Assembly (NCBI RefSeq): GCF_002072955.1
Contig: NZ_LPUF01000001.1
Span: forward strand, 2,440,896 to 2,504,895
Direction of reading: 5' to 3'
Length of the DNA: 64,000 nt
From: Methyloprofundus sedimenti
GTDB taxonomy: Bacteria > Pseudomonadota > Gammaproteobacteria > Methylococcales > Methylomonadaceae
Positions 24,537 to 33,447 of the stretch are shown here, in pieces. Under the pieces are notes generated by a model. The model had not been told where the DNA came from. It did no database searches and saw nothing but the letters and a program-made list of their open reading frames with translations. A program made the position numbers and the translations under genes. The stretch's first letter is position 1. Each line of letters begins with the position of its first letter.

Positions 24537-25403
24537 TTGCCCAATGTTGCTGTATTAATGGCTGCCTATAATGGTTCGGCATTTATCGAAGCTCAGTTAC
24601 AAAGCATTCTGCAGCAACAAGGCGTAACGCTGACAGTTTATATCAGCGTTGATTTGTCCTCGGACGATAGTTATGCCTTATGTTGCATTTTTGCTGATCA
24701 ACACCCTCAAATACAGGTTTTAGAGTATGGGCAAAAATTTGGGGGGGCTGCCGCTAATTTTTATCGTTTAATCAAGGATGTTGATTTTTCAGCTTTTGAT
24801 TATGTTGCCCTGTCCGATCAAGATGATATATGGCTGGATGATAAGCTTTTAACTGCCTGCTCAAAACTTGAAAAGGGTAATTTTGATGCTTATTCGGGAA
24901 ATGTTCTGGCATTCTGGCCTGATGGCCGTGAATTATTAATCAACAAAGCCTTTCCGCAACGAAAATATGATTATTTATTTGAAGCTGCGGGTCCCGGCTG
25001 TACCTATGTATTACGTACTTCTCCTATGTTGTTGTTCAAGGAATTACTGATTTCAAAATGGCAACAGGCCCAGCAGGTTAGCTTGCATGACTGGTTTATT
25101 TATGCATTCTTTAGAGCCAGAGGCTTATCCTGGTTTATTGATCATCAGTATAAATTACTCTATCGGCAACATGCTGAAAATCAGGTAGGCATACACAAAG
25201 GCTGGAAGGCTAATGTAAAAAGGCTCAAGTTGTTACACAATGGCTGGTGTAAACAACAGGTTGTCGGCGTCGCAGACTTAATAGCTGAAAACCATCTTAA
25301 TGTGCAATCAAGTCTCTGTATTCTGAAAAATATCAGCCATTTAAGGCGGCGGTTTCGTGATCGATGCATACTGTTTTTTATTGCTTTAATTGGACTTTAT
25401 TAA
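24537..25403 (+). CDS. Family 2 glycosyltransferase
   Basis: A 288-residue GT-A type glycosyltransferase. The N-terminus VAVLMAAYNGSAFIEAQLQSIL is the GT2 signature. The DxD-like metal site is in ALSDQDDIWLDDKL near 88-101. Such rhamnosyl- or related transferases build O-antigen or other surface glycans. The start is TTG at 24537, preceded by AAAGGA, and the next ATG (eight codons in) would cut the first beta strand. It ends two bases before an epimerase gene, so the pair is likely co-transcribed. Confidence 0.85.
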   Translation: MPNVAVLMAAYNGSAFIEAQLQSILQQQGVTLTVYISVDLSSDDSYALCCIFADQHPQIQVLEYGQKFGGAAANFYRLIKDVDFSAFDYVALSDQDDIWLDDKLLTACSKLEKGNFDAYSGNVLAFWPDGRELLINKAFPQRKYDYLFEAAGPGCTYVLRTSPMLLFKELLISKWQQAQQVSLHDWFIYAFFRARGLSWFIDHQYKLLYRQHAENQVGIHKGWKANVKRLKLLHNGWCKQQVVGVADLIAENHLNVQSSLCILKNISHLRRRFRDRCILFFIALIGLY

Positions 25404-25405
25404 CA

Positions 25406-26350
25406 ATGAAAAAAATTTTAGTTACCGGTGCAACAGGGTTTATTGGCAAGGCATTGGTGCAAGAGCTGGTTGAACAACAATTTGGGGTTATTGCAGGGGT
25501 ACGCTGCTTTGATAAAACTCAAACAATCCAGCAAATAGAACTGGGTGATTTGGCTTCTGCAAAGGATCTGATAGCTACTTTGCAGGAAGTTGATGTTGTC
25601 ATTCATTTAGCTGCTCGTGCGCATATTATGCATGACACGACAGATGACCCGCTTGCAGCGTTTCGTAAAGTCAACACAGCTGGCACCTTAAATCTTGCAC
25701 TACAAGCGGCAGAAGCAGGCGTAAAAAGGTTTATCTTTATCAGTTCGATTAAAGTAAATGGTGAAATGACTGATACTAACTCGCCATTTCAAGTGGAGCT
25801 CACAGCTCCGCCTACTGACCCTTATGCATTATCTAAATATGAGGCTGAGCATGGCCTTATGTCCTTAGCGCAAAGTACCGGTATGGAAGTCGTAGTTATT
25901 CGACCTCCTCTGGTTTATGGCCCTGGTGTAAAAGCAAATTTCGCTGCCATGGTAGACTGGTTGGCTAAGGGAGCTCCTCTACCGCTGGGGGCAATTCATA
26001 ATAAAAGATCTTTAGTGGCTATGGATAATTTACTTAATTTTATTATGCTTTGTATAACTCACCCAAAGGCAGCAAATGAGACATTCCTGATTTCTGACAG
26101 GGAAGATGTATCTACAACACAATTATTACAAAAAATTTTAAAAGCATTACATAAAAAGACGTTGTTATTGCCTGTTCCTGTTAGCTGGATGAGCTTTGCC
26201 GCTGTGTTACTGGGTAAGCAAGATGTGGCTTATCGCTTGTTTACTTCATTACTGATTGATAGCTCAAAAGCAACTGATTTGCTAGGCTGGGAACCAGTTA
26301 TAACTATGGATAAGCAATTGCAGAAAATGGCTGATTCTTATATAAGATAG
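25406..26350 (+). CDS. NAD-dependent sugar epimerase/dehydratase
   Basis: An extended short-chain dehydrogenase of about 314 residues. The Rossmann loop GATGFIGKAL starts at residue 7. The catalytic SSIKVNG Ser and the YALSKYEAE Tyr/Lys pair are present. It resembles the UDP-GlcNAc/QuiNAc-type 4-epimerases or reductases of O-antigen clusters. I use the ATG at 25406 because an upstream ATG (25364) reads through the 3' end of the glycosyltransferase and adds a foreign 14-residue tail. No WbpL-like initiating transferase follows, so this is a short or truncated glycan cluster. Confidence 0.85.
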   Translation: MKKILVTGATGFIGKALVQELVEQQFGVIAGVRCFDKTQTIQQIELGDLASAKDLIATLQEVDVVIHLAARAHIMHDTTDDPLAAFRKVNTAGTLNLALQAAEAGVKRFIFISSIKVNGEMTDTNSPFQVELTAPPTDPYALSKYEAEHGLMSLAQSTGMEVVVIRPPLVYGPGVKANFAAMVDWLAKGAPLPLGAIHNKRSLVAMDNLLNFIMLCITHPKAANETFLISDREDVSTTQLLQKILKALHKKTLLLPVPVSWMSFAAVLLGKQDVAYRLFTSLLIDSSKATDLLGWEPVITMDKQLQKMADSYIR

Positions 26351-26761
26351 ACTAAAGGGTTGGCCAGTATTCCGATTATTTTTGCATAAGGTTAGTTAGC
26401 TGCATAATATATATAAAATTGTAATTTTTTGTTGCTCATTGTAAGGTTTAATCAGCATATTTATGCAAAGCGGCCACTGGGAATTAGCAATATTAAACTT
26501 ATTGACTGACAGCCTGCGACCCGCAGCAGTTTGTTAAAATGAACTGAATAACACAATTACTTTTCTTATATCAACATGATATTCAGCAATTGTTAAGTTA
26601 TGTTTTAATGACAAAATACAGACAACTTTGATGAAATCGTCCTCTTTTCTTGTTCCTGGAGGAATTTTCTCTGCTGTAAATCAGTAGTAATATTGAATTA
26701 TTTGTACCCACAGTAAGACTAGGACTTTGAACTTTAACTGATTCTTGCTATCATTTGTCTT
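26351..26761. other. Gene-free stretch before the czc operon
   Basis: No credible gene. The right half should contain the promoter for the metal-efflux operon starting at 26762. I see a poly-A/T-rich sequence and a GGAGG-like motif near 26656, but no matching open frame after it. No clear operator dyad was found. Confidence 0.35.
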
Positions 26762-27109
26762 ATGAAACGGGTGAGTATTTATTTTTTAGCATTTTTGACT
26801 ATATGGATGTCCACCTGGATGGTGACTGATATACATGACTGGTCACTTGCGGATGCTAATCAACCTCATCCTGTTTTCTCTGTGCAACAATCTCAACCTG
26901 GCTCTGATATTCAAACAGCTTCAACAGATCATAATCCGAACTGTGAGGTTTGTAGTTACGACCATGGCGGACACATGGGACAAACACTGGCTGCGCGCGC
27001 CTATATAGCAAAAAGCTTTCCAGCACACAACACACATCAATTATCCCTTCAATTCGAATTCTGGTATTCCAGAAAAATAGCCCCTAAATTGCGTCCCCCT
27101 ATTGCCTGA
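26762..27109 (+). CDS. CzcI-like small periplasmic protein
   Basis: A 115-residue exported protein with a signal peptide or anchor at about 1-25 and a compact metal-ligand cluster NCEVCSYDHGGHMG near 60-73. Small His/Cys proteins of this size in front of czcCBA are known as CzcI-type regulators or accessory proteins of cobalt-zinc-cadmium efflux. The position, 205 bases before czcC on the same strand, supports that reading. Overall sequence similarity was judged only by eye, so the family name is tentative. Confidence 0.6.
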   Translation: MKRVSIYFLAFLTIWMSTWMVTDIHDWSLADANQPHPVFSVQQSQPGSDIQTASTDHNPNCEVCSYDHGGHMGQTLAARAYIAKSFPAHNTHQLSLQFEFWYSRKIAPKLRPPIA

Positions 27110-27313
27110 ACGCTTTTGGCGTTTGGTAAAGGCATAGTTCTGAGTAACAAGATGTGGGCGAAGTGATGCACTTCGTACCTTAGTATTATCCTGCTTTATA
27201 TTTTATTAGCCCTGTCTTTTCGGTTAATTTACTTATACCTCTTTATCTAACGCCTCCCCCTATTTCATTTCTCAAGTATGACTTGAGGTATTGTTTTCAG
27301 TTCAGGAGGTTCA

Positions 27314-28708
27314 ATGAACCCACGAGTAAAAAACACATCTTACGCGTGCGCGATAGTCTCGTTAACAGCGGCAGGATTTTGTTTATCCTTATCTCAAGCT
27401 TATGCAGAAACAGGCATTAATGTCCCTAAGCATCAGCTTACCTTGCAATCGCCCGGTATACCTGTACAGCATACCGCTGCTTTAGTGCCTATTAAAGAGC
27501 CAACGGATCAACTGGTGTTAGCACAAGCGCTGGCGCTGGCATTAACGGGCAACCCTAAACTTGCGACATTTTCTCAGGAAATACGTGCCCGCGAAGCCGC
27601 CACTATACAGGCCAATCTAATACCCAACCCGACGTTTGGTGTACAGGCCTCAAATTTCGGCAATAACAAATTTAAAGGGGCAGACGGCGATTCGATTACC
27701 ATAGCATTAAGTCAATTAGTTGAATTAGGTGGCAAGCGTGCCGCCAGAACTGAATTGGCAATGTTAAATCATGAACTGGCGAACTGGGATTATGAAACCC
27801 AGCGTATTAATGTTTTAACCCAGGTTACACAGGCTTATATTGAAGTCCTTGCGGTTCAGCAGCACTTGCATTTAGCAGAACAATTACTGGATCTGGCCAG
27901 GCAAATGGTTGATATTTCTGCTGCAAAGGTTCGCGCAGGTAGCGTGGCACCACTGGAAGAAACCAAAGCAAAAGTAATACAAGCTTCAGCCCAGATTGAT
28001 CTGCAGCGTACCCAGAAAAAATTGCTTGCCAGTCGTCAGCGCCTGGCAAGCACCTGGGGAGGCACGCAGGTATTATTTCAATCTGCACTAGGCGACCTGG
28101 AAGCTATTCAGCAACCGCCAGTATTGCAGGATTTAATCCAGCGCATTAAAGACAATCCCGATTTAGCGCGGTGGGCAACTGAAATTAATCAGCGCCAGGC
28201 ATTAATCGGACTGGAGAAATCTAAAGCAATTCCCGATATCACCCTTAATCTGGGAGTTAATAATTATCTTGATGATGGCAATGCTTATAACTTGAATGCC
28301 GGATTTTCCATGCCTTTACCTTTATTTAATCGCAATCAGGGCAGTATTCTTGCAGCGCAACGACGCTTGAACAAGGCAGAGGATGAGCGTCGAAATACTG
28401 AAATCAACACCATGACTGCGCTCAATGTTGTTTATCAGCAACTCAACTCAGCCTATGTAGAAGTCACGACATTACGCGCTGATGTCATACCCGGTGCGGA
28501 AAGTGCATTTAAAGTGGCAAGTCGTGGTTACCGTTTAGGTGAATACGATTTTCTGCAAGTGCTTGATGCTCAGCGCACACTTGTTGGCGTAAAAACCCAA
28601 TACATACAGGCTCAAGCAGATTATCATATGAATGTCGCCGAAATTGAACGATTAATCGGTGGGAGTCTAACCTCATCGGCTATAAAAATGAGCGGAGGCA
28701 TCCAATGA
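27314..28708 (+). CDS. czcC: CzcC-type outer-membrane factor (TolC family)
   Basis: The 464-residue outer-membrane channel of a heavy-metal RND pump. There is a signal peptide at about 1-31 (LSLSQAYA). Two OEP repeats follow, with the conserved NPTFGVQASNFG and GGKRAARTEL in the first and the FSMPLPLFNRNQGSI turn in the second. AGGAGG precedes the ATG. The gene overlaps czcB by four bases (ATGA), a tight operon. Confidence 0.93.
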   Translation: MNPRVKNTSYACAIVSLTAAGFCLSLSQAYAETGINVPKHQLTLQSPGIPVQHTAALVPIKEPTDQLVLAQALALALTGNPKLATFSQEIRAREAATIQANLIPNPTFGVQASNFGNNKFKGADGDSITIALSQLVELGGKRAARTELAMLNHELANWDYETQRINVLTQVTQAYIEVLAVQQHLHLAEQLLDLARQMVDISAAKVRAGSVAPLEETKAKVIQASAQIDLQRTQKKLLASRQRLASTWGGTQVLFQSALGDLEAIQQPPVLQDLIQRIKDNPDLARWATEINQRQALIGLEKSKAIPDITLNLGVNNYLDDGNAYNLNAGFSMPLPLFNRNQGSILAAQRRLNKAEDERRNTEINTMTALNVVYQQLNSAYVEVTTLRADVIPGAESAFKVASRGYRLGEYDFLQVLDAQRTLVGVKTQYIQAQADYHMNVAEIERLIGGSLTSSAIKMSGGIQ

Positions 28709-29901
28709 AGCCAGTCAATTTAAAATTAATATCCTATATTTTTTCCCTATTCATTATTTTATCTGTACCGCCTTTCGCTTTAGCAGAGGAACAAGGACAT
28801 GCGCATGGGCAACACGAAGATGAAGAACCAGAGCTCAATTTTTCAACTGTTCAATTGCAAGAGTTCGACATAAAACTGGCTCAGGCAAAATCTGGGGTTA
28901 TTATTAAAACCCTGGATTTAACGGGTGAAGTCATTGTTGCACCCGAGCGTTTGTTTCATATTGTCCCTCGTGTTTCAGGTGTCGTACGTCAGGTATTTAA
29001 ACATTTAGGTGATAAAGTAGCAGCAGGCGATCTTTTAGCAACACTTTCCAGTCGTGAACTGGCAAATGCTAAAGCAGAATTTGTCGCTGCAGATAGTCTA
29101 TTACAGCTGGCAAATACCAACCTGAAACGTGAGCGGGAATTGTATAAAAGCAATATCACGGCAAAACGGAGCTACCTGGTAGCCAGACAAGTTCAGGCTG
29201 AAATGTCGATTAATCGTAAAGCTGCTGAGCAACGCCTGTTGGCTACCGGTTTGAGCGAAAAATCCATTCTTGCTGTGATCCGTAGTGTCGATAAAGACCT
29301 GACATTGTATGAATTACGCGCTCCAGCGGATGGCGTTATCATTGAAAAACATGCGGCTCAGGGTGAAGTGCTGAATATCAATACCCGTAGTTTTACAGTG
29401 GCTGATTTATCCCAAGTCTGGGTTAACCTGACGGTATATCAAATGGATTTACCCTCTATTCATCAGGGGCAACAAGTATCAATCAGCACTCACTTTGGCA
29501 TAGCGGACCAACAAACGGAATCCATAAGTCACATTAGCTGGTTAAGTCCAACATTAAATGAAAAAACCCGTAGCGCAACTGCCAGAGTGGTGATTGACAA
29601 CCCGAATGGCTATTGGCGACCCGGTTTATTTGTCAGCGCTAACGTAGCTATCGCAAAAAAGCAGGCTGATATTGTGATTCCTTTAACAGCGCTACAAACC
29701 ATCGACGGGCAAACCAGTGTTTTTGTACAACATGATGATGCCGGCTTTGAGGCACAAGCGGTACAAACCGGACGCAGAGACTTTCAACAGGTTGAAATTA
29801 TCCAGGGCTTAAAACCGGGACAAACCTATGTCAGCCAAAATGCCTTTTCCTTGAAAGCACAGTTGCAGAAAGGTGAATTTGCTGAAGGCCACAGCCATTA
29901 G
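28705..29901 (+). CDS. czcB: CzcB-type periplasmic adaptor (membrane fusion protein)
   Basis: A 398-residue RND adaptor with a signal peptide at about 1-27. The His/Glu-rich segment GHAHGQHEDEEPE right after it could bind metal. Then come the lipoyl/barrel-sandwich domain (VPRVSGVVRQVFKHLGDKVAAGDLLA), an alpha hairpin, and the beta-barrel and membrane-proximal domains. It links the CzcA pump to CzcC. It is followed by a 120-base gap that holds a hairpin repeat before czcA. Confidence 0.92.
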   Translation: MKPVNLKLISYIFSLFIILSVPPFALAEEQGHAHGQHEDEEPELNFSTVQLQEFDIKLAQAKSGVIIKTLDLTGEVIVAPERLFHIVPRVSGVVRQVFKHLGDKVAAGDLLATLSSRELANAKAEFVAADSLLQLANTNLKRERELYKSNITAKRSYLVARQVQAEMSINRKAAEQRLLATGLSEKSILAVIRSVDKDLTLYELRAPADGVIIEKHAAQGEVLNINTRSFTVADLSQVWVNLTVYQMDLPSIHQGQQVSISTHFGIADQQTESISHISWLSPTLNEKTRSATARVVIDNPNGYWRPGLFVSANVAIAKKQADIVIPLTALQTIDGQTSVFVQHDDAGFEAQAVQTGRRDFQQVEIIQGLKPGQTYVSQNAFSLKAQLQKGEFAEGHSH

Positions 29902-29919
29902 CTTTGGATGTACTAACAA

Positions 29920-29995
29920 ATGGATGCGCTGACGAAAGGAAGCGCATCACTGCAATAAAAGAAAGTTACGCTTCGTGTCTCTCAGCACATCCTAC
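29920..29995 (-). repeat. Hairpin repeat, copy A (czcB-czcA gap)
   Basis: One of three related ~77-bp inverted repeats in the metal island. Outer arms of the form TGGATGCGCTGACGA...CTCAGCACATCCTAC enclose inner AAGCGCATC-like arms. It matches the reverse complement of the copy at 39449-39525 over most of its length. It sits inside an operon, between stop and start codons, where a stem could alter mRNA stability or the czcB:czcA ratio. Confidence 0.75.
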
Positions 29996-30021
29996 GAATA
30001 CAATACTCCTCTGGAGATTTT

Positions 30022-33000
30022 ATGATCGATCACATAATTAATTTATCTTTGCGCAGTCGGCTGTTAATGCTGGTGCTTGCCGTTGTGGTGATTGCAACGG
30101 GCTATCGAAGTTACCAGGGCTTGCCTGTCGACGCCTTTCCTGATGTCTCACCTAATCTGGTGCAAATATTCACCATTACTGACGGTCTGGCGCCTGAAGA
30201 AATTGAAATGTACGTGACTTATCCCGTCGAGGCAGCCATGACCGGCTTGCCAGGGATAGAGAAAATCCGTTCAGTCTCGAATTTCGGTCTATCGGTGGTC
30301 AATGTCTATTTTGAAGATGATGTAAGCATTTACTTTGCCCGGCAACTGGTGGGCGAACGCTTACAGGAAGCGCGGAATCAGATTCCGTCCAGTTTTGGTG
30401 AACCATCAATGGGTCCCATTTCAACAGGAATGGGTCTGGTGTTGTTTTACTACCTTAAAGATGATACCCAAAAATATTCATTAGAAGATTTACGCACCAT
30501 GCAGGACTGGATTGTTAAATTCAACTTGCAAACCGTGCGCGGCGTCACCGAGGTTCTGGGCATAGGCGGCTTTGAAAAACAATTCCATGTGGTTGTGAAC
30601 CCTGATGCTTTGTTACGCTATCAAGTAACACTAAATGAATTAACCGAACGGGTTCGGGCTAATAATCTCAATGTCGGCGCACAGTATCTGGAAAAAAACA
30701 GTGAACAGTTCATTATTCGTTCTGTGGGTTTGGCTAAAGGTATTGATGATATAGAAAATGTTATCGTTAAAACCGTGGATGGGCGTCCCGTCTATTTATC
30801 GGCACTTGCTGAAATAAAAATTGGCGGCGCAATTAGACGAGGACTACAGACTCGAAATGGTGAAGGTGAAGTAGTTGCCGGTATGGCCATTAAATTGTAT
30901 GGCACTAATGCATCCACAGTAATTGAACGGGTTGAACAGAAAATACAGGATATCAATAGAACCTTACCCGAAGGTGTCAGTATCGTGCCTTATTATCAAC
31001 AAAAAGATATTGTTGAAGGTGCTGTTAATACGGTCAGCAGTGCTTTAATACAGGGCATTATCCTGGTTGCCTTGGTGCTATTGGTCTTTATGGGCGGCTT
31101 TCGTCCCAGTCTGGTGGTTGCGCTTTCCATTCCTTTTTCGGTGATGTTTACCTTTATCGCCATGGGATTACTGGATATGTCTGCCAATTTAATGTCATTA
31201 GGTGGACTGGCTATTGCCATCGGCATGATGGTTGATGGCACCATCGTGATGGTCGAGAATGTAGACCGTTTATTAAGAGAATCCAATCCTGATGAGTCAC
31301 GTTTACATGTCGTAGGTAGAGCCTGCCGCGAAGTGGGACAACCCATTTTGTTTGCCATTGCCATTATTATCATTGTATTTTTACCGCTATTTACCCTGGA
31401 AGGTGTGGAGGGAAAAACCTTTAGACCTTTGGCTTATACGGTTGCATTGGCCATGCTGGGTTCTTTGGTTTATGCCTTATTCCTGGCTCCGGTCTTATCT
31501 GATGTATTGATGCGACGCAAGTCAGTAAAGGATGAAAAGCTGGGGCTGGATGAACGTATCCTCAATGCGTTGTTAAAACCTTATCGACCTTTAGTTACAT
31601 ACTTTGTTAATAACCGAAAACTTGCGATTGCACTATCAGGTGGACTGTTGTTATTAGGTATGGTGATTTTTCCATTTCTGGGTTCCGAATTTACCCCTAA
31701 ATTACAGGAAGGCACTATTGTGGTACGTTTGACGATGGCGCCCTCAATATCCATCAATGAAAGTAAACGTAATACCCTGATTGTGGAAAAGCTATTATTA
31801 AAAATTCCCGAGGTGATAGAAGTCACCAGTCGCATTGGACGAGGAGAGGTAGGAGCACATGCTGACCCCATTAATTCAGCGGAAATGTATATCATTCTTA
31901 AAGATAAAGACCAGTGGCGACAACCAGGCGACCAAGGATTTATTGAAAAAGAAATTCGTCAAACTGTGGCTGAACTTCCTGGTATTACTGCAAATTTAAC
32001 TCAACCCATTGAAATGACGGTAGATGAGCTATTGGAAGGTGTCAGAGCAGAATTGGCGGTTAAATTATTTGGTGATGATTTAGGGCAACTCAAAAGCAAA
32101 GCGGATGAAATCGCTGCCGTTATCAAAAAATTTGACGGCGCAGCAGACGTACAAGTTGACCAGGTCTCTGGAACGCCGCAACTGGTTATCACCCCGGATC
32201 GTCTTGCCATTGCCCGTTATGGTCTTAATCTGGCTGATGTACAAGATGTTATTAGCAGTGCTATCGGTGGCGTGACTGCAGGACAGGTATTTGAGGGGAT
32301 ACGCCGTTTTGATATTCTGGTGCGTTATCAAAAGCAAGACCGGGATAGTATCGAAGCAATTCGCAATTTATTAATCAGTGGACCTGAAGGGATCAAAGTG
32401 CCTTTAGCACAAATTGCGACCATTGAAGAAATTGTCGGACCTAGACAAATCACTAGAGAAAATAACCAGCGCTTTATCAGTATTCAAGCTAATGTGATTG
32501 ATCGGGATATAGTGTCGTTTGTCGAAGAGGCACAGCAAGTGATTGATAGCAAGATAAAACTGCCGCCTGGTTACTTTACTACCTGGGGTGGACAGTTTCG
32601 TTTGCAACAGGAAGCGAATAAACGTCTGGCTGTTGTGATTCCAGTGACTTTAATCATTATTTCCTTATTGCTCTACAGTAGTTTTGGCTCTGTTAAAAAT
32701 GCGGCGTTAATTTTACTCAATATTCCATTGGCATTAGTCGGCGGTGTAATTGCTTTGTGGATTAGTGGGCAAAATTTATCTGTCCCTGCCTCTGTGGGAT
32801 TTATCGCTCTATTTGGGATTGCTCTGGAAAATGGCATGGTATTAATGACTTATTTAAATCAATTAGTGAAGGATGGCGTGTCTATTGATGAAGCCTCCAT
32901 TAAAGGCGCTTGTTTAAGAGTGAGACCAGTTTTAATGACAGCAGTAACCACGGCATTAGGACTCATTCCGTTATTGTTGGCATCAGGCACTGGCTCTGAA

Positions 33001-33111
33001 GTGCAAAAACCTTTGGCAACTGTCGTAGTTGGGGGGCTTGTGACCTCAACATTACTGACCTTGTTAGTCATACCGGCATTGTATAAATGGTTTGCAACAT
33101 CCGATAAATAA
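30022..33111 (+). CDS. czcA: CzcA-type heavy-metal RND efflux pump
   Basis: The inner-membrane proton/metal antiporter of a Czc-type tripartite pump, 1029 residues. It has twelve expected transmembrane helices and two large periplasmic loops. The helix-4 charge relay AIGMMVDGTIVMVENVDR carries the Asp/Glu of HME-RND proteins. The loop sequence MTVDELLEGVRAELAVKLFG is of the Zn/Co/Cd type and lacks the Met triad of CusA. Expected substrates are Zn, Co or Cd. A GGAG site precedes the ATG. Confidence 0.94.
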   Translation: MIDHIINLSLRSRLLMLVLAVVVIATGYRSYQGLPVDAFPDVSPNLVQIFTITDGLAPEEIEMYVTYPVEAAMTGLPGIEKIRSVSNFGLSVVNVYFEDDVSIYFARQLVGERLQEARNQIPSSFGEPSMGPISTGMGLVLFYYLKDDTQKYSLEDLRTMQDWIVKFNLQTVRGVTEVLGIGGFEKQFHVVVNPDALLRYQVTLNELTERVRANNLNVGAQYLEKNSEQFIIRSVGLAKGIDDIENVIVKTVDGRPVYLSALAEIKIGGAIRRGLQTRNGEGEVVAGMAIKLYGTNASTVIERVEQKIQDINRTLPEGVSIVPYYQQKDIVEGAVNTVSSALIQGIILVALVLLVFMGGFRPSLVVALSIPFSVMFTFIAMGLLDMSANLMSLGGLAIAIGMMVDGTIVMVENVDRLLRESNPDESRLHVVGRACREVGQPILFAIAIIIIVFLPLFTLEGVEGKTFRPLAYTVALAMLGSLVYALFLAPVLSDVLMRRKSVKDEKLGLDERILNALLKPYRPLVTYFVNNRKLAIALSGGLLLLGMVIFPFLGSEFTPKLQEGTIVVRLTMAPSISINESKRNTLIVEKLLLKIPEVIEVTSRIGRGEVGAHADPINSAEMYIILKDKDQWRQPGDQGFIEKEIRQTVAELPGITANLTQPIEMTVDELLEGVRAELAVKLFGDDLGQLKSKADEIAAVIKKFDGAADVQVDQVSGTPQLVITPDRLAIARYGLNLADVQDVISSAIGGVTAGQVFEGIRRFDILVRYQKQDRDSIEAIRNLLISGPEGIKVPLAQIATIEEIVGPRQITRENNQRFISIQANVIDRDIVSFVEEAQQVIDSKIKLPPGYFTTWGGQFRLQQEANKRLAVVIPVTLIIISLLLYSSFGSVKNAALILLNIPLALVGGVIALWISGQNLSVPASVGFIALFGIALENGMVLMTYLNQLVKDGVSIDEASIKGACLRVRPVLMTAVTTALGLIPLLLASGTGSEVQKPLATVVVGGLVTSTLLTLLVIPALYKWFATSDK

Positions 33112-33130
33112 ATTGATGCACTTTCCTACT

Positions 33131-33210
33131 GTAGGATATGCTTAGGTACAAAGCGCATCAAACAACCACACTTTTATTATGATGCGCTTCCTGTTGTCCG
33201 CACATTCTAC
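33131..33210 (+). repeat. Hairpin repeat, copy B (after czcA)
   Basis: An 80-bp imperfect palindrome beginning GTAGGATATGCTTAGGTAC and ending in a matching CACATTCTAC, with inner arms AAGCGCATC/GATGCGCTT. It is the same family and orientation as the copy at 39449-39525. It lies 20 bases after the czcA stop, in the gap between the convergent czc and cus operons. Confidence 0.75.
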
Positions 33211-33400
33211 ATTTTGGATGTTATATTAATGACAAACTATCGACGCATTTATATGCCTGGCGCGACTTGGTTATTCTGACTTTTGCCGGAATGGTGACTT
33301 TGTGGCAGGCCATTGCAGCCGATATGGGGACTTCTTTATTGGTGGTAGCCAATGGATAGAGACTGTTAAAGCCCAAAAACACATGAGAATAAGCATTACC

Positions 33401-33433
33401 GGAGTGCAAAAATATGTTTTTGCACTCCTTTTT
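33401..33433 (+). terminator. Terminator between convergent czcA and cusA
   Basis: A 12-bp stem (GGAGTGCAAAAA with its complement) and a short loop are followed by TTTTT on the plus strand. It fits a rho-independent terminator for czc transcripts. Because the left arm is preceded by A-rich sequence, it may also work weakly on the minus strand for cusA. Confidence 0.75.
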
Positions 33434-33447
33434 CATCCAACGTAAAA